From: Cupriavidus sp. YR651
GTDB lineage: Bacteria; Pseudomonadota; Gammaproteobacteria; Burkholderiales; Burkholderiaceae
Reading direction: 5' to 3'
DNA: 36,210 bases
NCBI RefSeq assembly: GCF_900101625.1
Contig: NZ_FMYZ01000024.1
Span: 1 to 36,210, forward strand
Part shown: positions 8,860 to 16,333 of the stretch, one piece after another
Position numbering within the stretch: position 1 is the first letter of the stretch
How the letters are laid out: each line of letters begins with the position of its first letter
The notes under the pieces: model-generated
Told to the model about the DNA's origin: nothing
What the model saw: only the letters and a program-made list of their open reading frames with translations
The model's database searches: none
Made by a program: the position numbers and the translations under genes

Positions 8860-9215
8860 GCCGGACATTGGGGTGGCTGACCGGAAAGAGTCGCCGGGGA
8901 CAGCCACGGCCCAAAGACAGCCGGCTCGAAATCGTCGCCGACGCGGCTCCGCCAATCCCGGATGAGCACCTGTTCCGTGTGGTCGATGCGCTGGACCAGT
9001 GGCAGTGGAGACTGGGAAGACCGTGCTGCAGATTGCCCTCAACTGACGCCGGCAGCGGCCGACGGTCGGCAGCGTCATCATCGGCGCGCGCAACGAGGCG
9101 CAGTTGCCGCAGAACCTGGACGCTGTCGGCTGGAATTTTTCCCCGAGCAGGTCGCCAAACGGGCGCCGCCGGCGCCACCACGCTCGCGTATCCTTACTGG
9201 CACCAGCACCCGTGA
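8860..9215 (+). pseudogene. Aldo/keto reductase C-terminal remnant
   Basis: Segments typical of the C-terminal third of an aldo/keto reductase are visible in shifting frames: LGWLTGKSRRGQP, then PDEHLFRVVDALDQ up to about 9000, then (other frames) GRTVLQIAL-like text, SVIIGARNEAQLPQNLDAVGW, FPEQVAK, and a final YPYWHQH. At least three frame changes and no N-terminal domain. It is non-functional. Confidence 0.75.
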
Positions 9216-9856
9216 ATGAAGAACCGCAACCCACCAGCGGTCGATTGAGTGGGTGGCTTCTCAATGCGAACTCGCAAGCGGTTTCTACAGGCTGCTTGCG
9301 AGGCGGCCTCTGGAGGTGCAGCGCTAATGAGTATCGGATGTGCCGTCGTGGCGACGAGGGCGGCGCCATGGACAATCGCTGACTAGAGCAGGTACTTCCC
9401 TGGCAAGGTTCGGCTTCGCGTTCGCATTCGTTTCGGGCATTTCGGCAAAGAGTGAGGGTAGCGCCTTCGCCCATCGCGTCTCCGGCGGATTGCGCCACGC
9501 AAGACGGCTCTCCGCGCGCACGTAGAGCGTGCCGATATGTGTGAGGCGCGAATCTGGTTGAATCACGCGGCGGCCGGCATCGTCGATGCCGGCAGCGCCC
9601 CAGCTGCTTTGACGAAGCGTCGAGCCTTAGCAGAAATTGCGGCATAGTCACCTGCTTCTGCAGTCGACGTGAGAACCCCGCCGACACCCACGGCCGCTAC
9701 TCTCCTTACAAGCCAGCCTCCGAACCCAGCACCAAGTAAATCGAGCCTATTCTCTCCTGTCTCCTCGAGCCGGGAACCGAACGGCTCGAGAAATGTGGAT
9801 CCACACAGAGCATGCCCGTCAGTAGTGTCCACTGCTGGCCACGCGGTGTGAAGGCG
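9216..9856. other. Gene-poor stretch between the reductase remnant and dapA
   Basis: About 640 bases with only short frames. The minus-strand frames at 9324-9566 and 9563-9832 have alanine- and glycine-rich text but no motif I can name. Probably decayed coding DNA of high G+C origin. Confidence 0.45.
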
Positions 9857-10783
9857 CTATTGTGCGGGAAGCTCTACGCCAGCTAGCGCCAGGGCACGAA
9901 CAAGTACAGATTCCCATTCGCTTCCCAGTGGGGTCAAGGGCAGGCGAAGCGTTCCAGTCATTCGCCCCATTCTCGCAAGGGCCCACTTCACGGGAATTGG
10001 ATTTGACTGAACAAATAGCGCTTGATTCAGCAGGTACACCTTCCGCGAGATAAGCCTCACCAGTGGGACGTCACCGTTCCTCGCAGCATCGCAGAGTTTT
10101 CGCATCAACCCGGGAATTACATTCGCAGTAACAGAAATGTTCCCCTTTGCCCCAAGCAACATAAGGGCTGCAGCGGTCTCGTCATCGCCACTGTACACAG
10201 AGAAATTATTGGGGAGCATGTGCAAGAGCTTCGTGCCACGTGCTATATCGCCGGTGGCATCCTTGAGTCCAGCGATTCCCGGGATTTCTGCAAGACGAAG
10301 AACGGTATCGTCTGCAAGGTCCACACCAGTACGACCTGGAACGTTGTACACAATGAGCGGAATTTCCACATTTTCCGCGATCTTGCGGTAATGCTGATAG
10401 AGACCTTCCTGCGTTGGCCTATTGTAGTAGGGCGTTACCGAAAGGACTGCGTCTGCACCAACATCCTTTGCGTACCTAGTAAGTTCAAGTGCTTCTCTCG
10501 TTGAGTTCGCGCCCGTTCCAGCAATGACGGGCAGACGGCCGGCAGCATGCTCGACTACCTCACGGACCATCTGACAGTGCTCCGAGGAATCGAGCGTAGC
10601 CGACTCTCCTGTAGACCCCATGACGACCAACGCCGAGGTACCTTCCTCAATGTGCCAGTCCACCATGGCGTGAAGAGTAGCGATGTCTAGCGTGCCGTCG
10701 ATGTTCATTGGCGTCACAAGGGCAGGAACGCTGCCGGAAACAGGAACTCGAGTGAGCGAGGTAATTCCGAGCGTATTAGTCAA
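9857..10783 (-). CDS. dapA: 4-hydroxy-tetrahydrodipicolinate synthase (DapA) paralogue
   Basis: Condenses pyruvate with aspartate semialdehyde, the first step to diaminopimelate and lysine. 308 residues with the complete TIM-barrel signature: GSTGES (56-61; the first threonine of the usual GTTGES is serine), YYNRPTQEG (119-127), Y146 in YNVPGRT with R151, and the Schiff-base lysine K174 in GLKDATGD. Translation begins at TTG, set 6 bases after a good AGGAG. It lies 81 bases after the sulfite reductase-like gene and is probably co-transcribed with it. The N-terminus is about 13 residues longer than in E. coli. A dapA beside sulfite reductase genes is not its usual housekeeping context, so this is likely a condition-specific isoenzyme. 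Confidence 0.92.
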   Translation of the reverse strand: MTNTLGITSLTRVPVSGSVPALVTPMNIDGTLDIATLHAMVDWHIEEGTSALVVMGSTGESATLDSSEHCQMVREVVEHAAGRLPVIAGTGANSTREALELTRYAKDVGADAVLSVTPYYNRPTQEGLYQHYRKIAENVEIPLIVYNVPGRTGVDLADDTVLRLAEIPGIAGLKDATGDIARGTKLLHMLPNNFSVYSGDDETAAALMLLGAKGNISVTANVIPGLMRKLCDAARNGDVPLVRLISRKVYLLNQALFVQSNPIPVKWALARMGRMTGTLRLPLTPLGSEWESVLVRALALAGVELPAQ

Positions 10784-10789
10784 TTCGTA

Positions 10790-10794
10790 CTCCT
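10790..10794 (-). promoter_or_regulatory. Ribosome binding site fixing the TTG start of dapA
   Basis: AGGAG on the minus strand, six bases before TTG at 10783. No ATG is available nearby in frame until the residue-26 methionine, which lies inside the conserved barrel, so the TTG start is favoured. Confidence 0.6.
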
Positions 10795-10864
10795 GAGATG
10801 GATATTCTTGACGATGAGTGGTAAGAGTCGACGTGTTGTAGCAAGCTGCTGATGGAGGCCGGCC

Positions 10865-12595
10865 TCATGCCGAAGCGATTGAAGCCAATTCTCTCTTAAG
10901 GCGTTCGGCACCAACACGATCGACGACATCGACGAAGCGCTCGGCGTGGCTATCGCGGAGCTCAAGGTAGATCTTGATAAGCCGCTCGACGACAGCCGGT
11001 ATCTGGTTCTCAGGCAGCGGAATGCCAATGAGTGTTCGAACGGCTACAGTGCCGACGTTGTCACTGCCTGGATCCACCTTCGAGAAGCCAGCGTTTTGAT
11101 TTCCACCAATACTTACTTGGTACCACCTTTCTCCGGCCTTCTCGAAGCCAACGACTCCGATATGGCCAGTATGGTTGTGGACGCCGAGATCGGAGTTGCT
11201 GGCAACGCTCAAGTCGATTTCGCCGATGTCATGGAAGTAGTCCAGAGTATCGATTCGCTCGTGGATCGCGTTGGCGAGTGGGATCGACTCAAAATCTCTC
11301 CCTGCCGCGAAGCCGTCGTCGGTACCAACTTGCGAGCCAACATTCGGCGTGGAGAGCCCGATAATCTCGAGTTCGCGCCAGAGATCGTATAAATCAGAGC
11401 GACGAACGTCGGTCAGGATGAGATTCCTCTCACGAGAAATACGAAGCTGACCATGCCCGAATTTATCGGCGAGGTCTGCTACAGCTTCCATTTGGTCCGC
11501 CGTGATGTCACCTGCGGGTACGTCGCCAGCTCTGAGCGACAAGCTGACAGCGACATAGCCAGGCATCAGATGGCCGTGAACGTTGGATCGCTGCCAATGT
11601 GAGTAGCTACGAATCTCCTTCGGACTGGGAGGGCGTGGGAGGTCAACATCTTTCAGATCGGCATACTTTGGCCAACGGAAACGCAATGCGGCGGACATCA
11701 CATGCGATTCATTGAGGCTGGCGACTCCTCCGCGAATGAGTTGCCACTGTTCTTCGACTTGCTGAGCAAAAACTCCGGGGGGCAGATCTCGAACCAGAGT
11801 CTTCAATTGAGGCGTACCCCCGCTGTCTTTGCAACGATGCACGTTGTAGACATGCAGAGTCGCTCGTAGGTAAGTGAGTAGATCCGACCATGCGAGGAAC
11901 GGCCTGATTAGCGTACCTACTGTGGGCATACGTCCCATATCACCACCCACCCAGATGCGAAAACCGAGGCCTTCGTGTGACCGGACAGCCTCTAGTCCAA
12001 TATCGTGAGCTCGCACCGCGGCGCGATCAATGGTCGCGCCACTTACCGCAACCCGGAACTTACGAGGTAACTGAGCGAACTCCGCGTGGCGAATTGACCA
12101 TTGTCGGATTAGTTCGCTCCAGACAAGGGGATTGAGAATCTCATCCCGAGCGATACCGGAAAAGTTGTCCAATGTGAAGTGCCTGATACCGTTAGTGATG
12201 CCTTGAGAGGCATACATCTGTACGGCGGCGAGGTCTGCCAGGACATCGGGCGCGTCTTCTAGGCGGATCCAGTTGAATTGAATGCTCTCGCGCGTGTCAA
12301 AGTGACCGTAGGCACGGTCCCAACGCCGAGAGATGTCCGCCAGCTTGCGGAGCTGACCGGAACTCAGCATCCCATAAGGAATTGCCACGCGTAGCATCGG
12401 CGCGTGACGCTGGATATATATACCGTTCTGTAGACGAAGGCTGCGAAACTCATCGTCACTTATCCCCCCGGACAGGTAGCGTCGAGTTTGGTCTGCAAAC
12501 TGAACCGAGCGCTCCTTGGCGAGGCGCTGATCACCCTCTTCGTAGATATACACAGAATGCCCTAACATTTGTCTCGCAGGCTCATTCGGGTTCAC
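10865..12595 (-). CDS. Sulfite/nitrite reductase-like protein lacking all four cluster cysteines
   Basis: 576 residues, collinear with the sirohaem-[4Fe-4S] sulfite/nitrite reductase family and with the intact paralogue at 16320-18362. Shared segments include MLRVAIPYG, TRESIQFNW, LPRKFRVAVSG-type text, IDRAAVRAHDIG and HLMPGYVAV. The two cysteine motifs of the family (ACPGLDYC and GCINAC in the paralogue) are replaced: the cysteine positions read A430, E436, N467 and G471. The only cysteine in the protein is C255. The anion-binding KFK has become KFR, while the two pocket arginines are kept. The frame is open and full-length, so this looks like a maintained pseudoenzyme, not decay. Start is GTG with a weak ribosome site; ATG at 12568 is an alternative. 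It follows a MocR gene and precedes dapA. Confidence 0.85.
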   Translation of the reverse strand: MNPNEPARQMLGHSVYIYEEGDQRLAKERSVQFADQTRRYLSGGISDDEFRSLRLQNGIYIQRHAPMLRVAIPYGMLSSGQLRKLADISRRWDRAYGHFDTRESIQFNWIRLEDAPDVLADLAAVQMYASQGITNGIRHFTLDNFSGIARDEILNPLVWSELIRQWSIRHAEFAQLPRKFRVAVSGATIDRAAVRAHDIGLEAVRSHEGLGFRIWVGGDMGRMPTVGTLIRPFLAWSDLLTYLRATLHVYNVHRCKDSGGTPQLKTLVRDLPPGVFAQQVEEQWQLIRGGVASLNESHVMSAALRFRWPKYADLKDVDLPRPPSPKEIRSYSHWQRSNVHGHLMPGYVAVSLSLRAGDVPAGDITADQMEAVADLADKFGHGQLRISRERNLILTDVRRSDLYDLWRELEIIGLSTPNVGSQVGTDDGFAAGRDFESIPLANAIHERIDTLDYFHDIGEIDLSVASNSDLGVHNHTGHIGVVGFEKAGERWYQVSIGGNQNAGFSKVDPGSDNVGTVAVRTLIGIPLPENQIPAVVERLIKIYLELRDSHAERFVDVVDRVGAERLKRELASIASA

Positions 12596-12929
12596 AAGGG
12601 ATCCACTGCCGCCTACGATTTCATAGGGAAATTAGCGTAAGGTTGAATTGCTATGAATGACAGCATCAGTCAGACACGGAAGGGGCATAGCAGATCGAGG
12701 TGCCGATGGGTGCTTATCGTTTAGCTGAAGACGTTGGAGGATCAGGGAGCGAATTTGTATGTGTGAGTTCACCACCGACCAGCGTCTGGGATGATCTTGT
12801 CTGCGGTTGATAGTCTGTTCGCAGGGATACAAAATGGCTTATAGGTCGAAGCCGTTTAAGATTCTCAAGAGCTATGCATGGTTGCCATATCGCTGCGAGC
12901 CCAGCGATGCATCTCTGTAAGGAACCTTG
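12596..12929. other. Leader region between MocR and the sulfite reductase-like gene
   Basis: 334 bases without a gene, carrying a TTGTATGTGTG box (12755-12765) and a short TCGCTG/CAGCGA stem (12890-12907) near the end of the MocR gene. A promoter for the sulfite reductase-like gene and dapA is probably here. Confidence 0.45.
12755..12765 (+). promoter_or_regulatory. TGTATGTGT box upstream of the sulfite reductase-like gene
   Basis: TTGTATGTGTG, a variant of the recurring TGTATGTAT box, 160 bases before the GTG start. It is single and one base off the core, so confidence is low. Confidence 0.3.
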
Positions 12930-14348
12930 CTAGTTACTGAGTGCAGCGACTATTCGCCCTAGCGTGGCAAGCGCCTTTTCAGAGCGCGCATCCCATGAAT
13001 GCCCGTAGTTGAGCCGCAAGCAGTTTCGAAATTCTTGCTTCGCGGAAAAGATAGGCCCTGGGGCTGTGCTGATACCCTCTGAAAGCGCGTAGCGATGAAC
13101 TTCCATAGCATTCACTTGCGGTGGCATCTCAACCCAAAGTAGATAGCCGCCATCCGGTCGAGTCGCACGCGATCCGGCGGGGAAATACTCGCCAATTGCC
13201 CGTACAAAGTGACTTTGCTGCGAGCTGAGTGTTTGGCGAAGGCGTCTTAGATGCTTATCGTAGCCACCTTTCTCAAGATAGGTGCCGATCGCTTCCTGTG
13301 CGGGAGCGGAAGACGCCAGCGATGTCATTAGCTTTAGATGACCGACCTTGCGCGCATACCTTCCTGGCGCAGTCCAACCGATTCGATAGCCTGGAGCCAG
13401 GCACTTAGAAAAGGATGAACAGTGCATGACGATGCCCGCCGTATCAAAGGCCTTTGCAGGAATCGGACGGTTAGCTCCAAAATACAGTTCTCCGAAAACA
13501 TCGTCCTCAATGAGGGGGATATCGTATCTGGTTAGCAACTCTACCAGGGCTTGCTTTTTGGCATTCGGCATAAGGCTGCCAAGTGGATTCTGGAAGTTTG
13601 TCATGAGCCAGCAAGCTTGGGGGCGATGCCGCTTTATGGCGTTTTCCATTGCATCCAGTTCGACGCCCTCTCGCGGATGGGTGGCTACTTCGATGGCGTG
13701 GAGGCCAAGGCGCTCCAGCGTTTGCAATGCCGCATAGAAGGTGGGTGACTCGACGATGACGGAGTCACCTGGTCGAGTAACAGCGCCGAGGCACAGGTTG
13801 AGTGCCTCCAGTGCACCATTGGTGATAACGATGTCGTTGGTGTGAACTTGCAGACCGTCGGTGAGATACCGAAGGGCAATCTGGCGGCGGAGTCTCGCGC
13901 TTCCTGGCGTCATGTCGTCCACGCTGCTCCACGGGTCGAGCTTCTGCACGCTCGAGGCGAACACTTGCCCTAGACGCGCCAGGGGAAATAGCAAAGGGCT
14001 AGGGAAGGCGGATCCAAAAGGGACGACACTCCGCATCAAGCTCGACTCGAGTACCTCAAATACGTGCTCGCTCACGTCGAGTGAGATTGCCTCACCCATG
14101 GGACTCGGCGATGGCTCAGGCTCTGGGAGGATTTCCGTTTGACCTAGCGCAACGAAATAGCCAGAGCGGTCACGGGCCCGAATGAGACCTTGTGCTTCGA
14201 GTTGGTAGTAGGCTTGAAAGACCGTTGATGCGCTAATCCTGCGGCTCTGACTGCAGTGCCTTATCGATGGAAGTCGATCTCCAGGCTTGAGAACCCCATT
14301 GCGTATCGACTCTGCAATATCGGTCGCAAGTGTTTCATATAGCTTCAT
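12930..14348 (-). CDS. MocR-type (GntR helix-turn-helix plus aminotransferase fold) regulator
   Basis: 472 residues. The N-terminal winged helix (about 1-70) includes GVLKPGDRLPSIR and the recognition region SASTVFQAYYQLEAQGLI. The fold-type I aminotransferase-like domain (about 110-472) has NFQNPLGS (251-258), EDDVFGELYF (281-290) and the PLP lysine K315 in SSFSKCLAPGYRIGW. Such proteins bind PLP or an amino-compound aldimine as effector. It belongs to the subgroup with a short HTH-domain entry, distinct from the two other intact MocR proteins of the window. It sits between hisC and the sulfite reductase-like gene on the same strand, so control of the neighbouring amino-acid genes is likely. 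Target and effector are unknown. Confidence 0.88.
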   Translation of the reverse strand: MKLYETLATDIAESIRNGVLKPGDRLPSIRHCSQSRRISASTVFQAYYQLEAQGLIRARDRSGYFVALGQTEILPEPEPSPSPMGEAISLDVSEHVFEVLESSLMRSVVPFGSAFPSPLLFPLARLGQVFASSVQKLDPWSSVDDMTPGSARLRRQIALRYLTDGLQVHTNDIVITNGALEALNLCLGAVTRPGDSVIVESPTFYAALQTLERLGLHAIEVATHPREGVELDAMENAIKRHRPQACWLMTNFQNPLGSLMPNAKKQALVELLTRYDIPLIEDDVFGELYFGANRPIPAKAFDTAGIVMHCSSFSKCLAPGYRIGWTAPGRYARKVGHLKLMTSLASSAPAQEAIGTYLEKGGYDKHLRRLRQTLSSQQSHFVRAIGEYFPAGSRATRPDGGYLLWVEMPPQVNAMEVHRYALSEGISTAPGPIFSAKQEFRNCLRLNYGHSWDARSEKALATLGRIVAALSN

Positions 14349-14374
14349 GTCAGTGTCTTTATTACATCACGCTA

Positions 14375-14393
14375 CTGCGGCGCTTCGCCGCAG
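14375..14393. promoter_or_regulatory. Strong hairpin between hisC and the MocR gene
   Basis: CTGCGGCG, CTT loop, CGCCGCAG: a perfect 8-bp G+C stem 27 bases before the MocR start. There is no T-run on either side, so it is more likely an mRNA stability or attenuation structure, or an operator, than an intrinsic terminator. Confidence 0.45.
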
Positions 14394-14517
14394 GGTCATC
14401 AAACAGCGTGCCACAAATGAGCGGTATCGCATCTAACTGCGGCTTTAGTCACGGGAAGTCTGGTGCCATTTTTTTCACCGTTGGTCTTCTAAATTGCGCG
14501 GTAGAATCAGGAAAATC

Positions 14518-15657
14518 CTATAGGGTTCGCTGGTCCGCATCAGGCGTTCTCTTACTCACAATTTGGTGGAGAGTGGACAGGAACCGTGCGATTTCCGTTT
14601 CCGTCCCAACTGAGATCCTGAGATGGTTTGGCATGCCATAGCTGCTCAAAGGGCGGACGATAATACCTGCGCGTAGTAGCGATTCGTAGATCGGCCTGGC
14701 GGGACGCTCGAGGTCGACGGTGACGAAGTTGGTCTTGCTTGGAATCCATGACAGACCTAACTGGCTAAGTCCACTATGGAGCAGGGCGAGGCCGAGTCGA
14801 TTGCTCCGTAGACCTAGGGAAAGATGCTCCTCGTCGTCGAGAGCAGCACAGGCGGCAGCCTGTGCCAAGCAATTTACGTTGAACGGCTGACGGACCCGAT
14901 GAAGTATCTGCGCAATGTGCTTTGAAGACGCTGCATAACCAATACGAAGCCCGGCAAGACCATAGGCCTTGCAGAAGGTACGACAGACGATCAGGTTGGC
15001 ATGATGCTGTAGGTACTTGAGGCCGTCCGGTAGTTCCGGATCGTCGGCGTACTCAATATATGCTTCATCCAGGACGACTAATGTGCTCTTGGGTACTTTG
15101 TCCAAGAAGGATTCCAGCGCTTCTCGATCGAACCATGTTCCGGTCGGATTGTTCGGGTTCGTGATGAATACGATACGTGTATTCGCATCGACCGCTCGCG
15201 CCATCGCGTCGAGGTCGTGCCCCCATTCTTGCGCTGGTACTTCCCGGCCTTCAGCGCCAGTTGAGATTGTCGCCGACGCATAGGCTGAAAATGCATACTG
15301 ACTAAAAACCGCATTACGTCCCGGTGCAAGGAAGACCTGGGCAATCAAGGTAAGTAGGCTATTCGAGCCGTTGCCAAGGGTGATGCCATCAACATCCACG
15401 CCAAAGCGCTCATGGAGCTTATGCTTGAGCCGATATCCGTTGTCATCCGGATAGCGCGTCAGGTTTCCAAGCTCGAACTGTATCGCCTCGATAACGCGTG
15501 TGCTTGGTGGCATCGACGTTTCGTTGCTTGCAAGCTTGATAATCTGCTCGGCGGGAATTCCGGTTTCACGCTGGAGTTCTTCGATTGGTTTGCCTGGCGT
15601 GTAAGGGTGCAAGCGTTGCACGCTGCTGACCGCAAGCGAGAGATAGTCGTTGCTCAT
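14518..15657 (-). CDS. hisC: Histidinol-phosphate aminotransferase family protein
   Basis: PLP-dependent class I/II aminotransferase, 379 residues, normal length. It transfers the amino group between glutamate and imidazole-acetol phosphate in histidine synthesis, although close relatives also act on aromatic substrates. Visible hallmarks are LASNET, TRYPDDNGY, TLGNGSNSLL, ITNPNNPTG (165-173), VLDEAYIEY and the PLP lysine K230 in TFCKAYGLAGLRIGY. The residue before the lysine is cysteine, where serine is usual. The context (after DUF934, before a MocR regulator) is not a his operon, so this is probably an additional isoenzyme. No clear ribosome site precedes the ATG. The reaction assignment is by family; the real substrate could differ. 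Confidence 0.88.
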   Translation of the reverse strand: MSNDYLSLAVSSVQRLHPYTPGKPIEELQRETGIPAEQIIKLASNETSMPPSTRVIEAIQFELGNLTRYPDDNGYRLKHKLHERFGVDVDGITLGNGSNSLLTLIAQVFLAPGRNAVFSQYAFSAYASATISTGAEGREVPAQEWGHDLDAMARAVDANTRIVFITNPNNPTGTWFDREALESFLDKVPKSTLVVLDEAYIEYADDPELPDGLKYLQHHANLIVCRTFCKAYGLAGLRIGYAASSKHIAQILHRVRQPFNVNCLAQAAACAALDDEEHLSLGLRSNRLGLALLHSGLSQLGLSWIPSKTNFVTVDLERPARPIYESLLRAGIIVRPLSSYGMPNHLRISVGTETEIARFLSTLHQIVSKRTPDADQRTL

Positions 15658-15847
15658 GGCATTTCATTTCGTGGTGACATGCAAGTCATCCCAGCAGCTC
15701 AAGAGATCTGTAATGTGCACGATGGAAAGAAGACCCATTGCGCGTTGACGGAGCAGTCGGAAGGAGGGGATTGCGGTGCATAGAGTCAGTGGCCGGTGTG
15801 TTCTTTACGTAGGACGCTCAGGGTCATGCACCGGAGAAAAAGAAGGG

Positions 15848-16333
15848 CTAACTGTGCCTGTGGCGCGAGAGGCGGTCCAATAGGGTGCGTGGCTTGGCCC
15901 GGGCCTGTGAGAGAGAGTCCGCCGCATCGCGCCATCGTACGAGCGGTACAGATGACGAGGCCAGCAAGCTGGTGTAGCCGCATTCCAGGAGCACCGAAAA
16001 TTGGTCGGGCAGTAAAGGGCCTGCTGCGCGAATGTCTCCCTGGTAATGATGGCGTTCGCGGAGCAACCGTGCCAGAGTGAAGCCGCGGCCATCGCGGGAC
16101 CTCGGGAACTCGACAACAACGAGTTCGACGTGGTCGAGTACCCGTTCCAGCTGGGAGGCGTCCAAATCTGTTGTGACCCAAACACCGGCCGGATACGACT
16201 TGAATCGAGTGCAATAGTCATTCCACTGCACCAGTCGTATCACGCTAACCGGCGAATGCTCGAGTTCGTTCGTATCGGTAGGATACAGCCAGGGGTTGTC
16301 GATGCTGGACCCACTCTTGTCAATCAAATCCAC
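15848..16333 (-). CDS. DUF934 protein, partner gene of sulfite reductase
   Basis: 161 residues. The text VWVTTDLDASQL, FPRSRDGRGF, ARLLRERHHYQGDIRA and LLPDQFSVLLECGY matches DUF934, a small family that regularly follows cysI in beta- and gamma-proteobacteria and is presumed to assist assimilatory sulfite reduction; its biochemical role is unknown. It starts with GTG inside the last 14 bases of the sulfite reductase gene, with a strong AAGGAGG ribosome site (16340-16346), so the two are translationally coupled. There is a 190-base gap to hisC. Confidence 0.88.
   Translation of the reverse strand: MDLIDKSGSSIDNPWLYPTDTNELEHSPVSVIRLVQWNDYCTRFKSYPAGVWVTTDLDASQLERVLDHVELVVVEFPRSRDGRGFTLARLLRERHHYQGDIRAAGPLLPDQFSVLLECGYTSLLASSSVPLVRWRDAADSLSQARAKPRTLLDRLSRHRHS

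Noticed and set aside
8854..9687. 277-codon minus-strand frame
   Set aside because: Antisense to the aldo/keto reductase remnant; arginine- and proline-rich composition typical of a shadow frame in G+C-rich DNA.
14375..14393. Intrinsic terminator of hisC
   Set aside because: The hairpin is strong but lacks a T-run in either direction, so it is listed only as a structured element.
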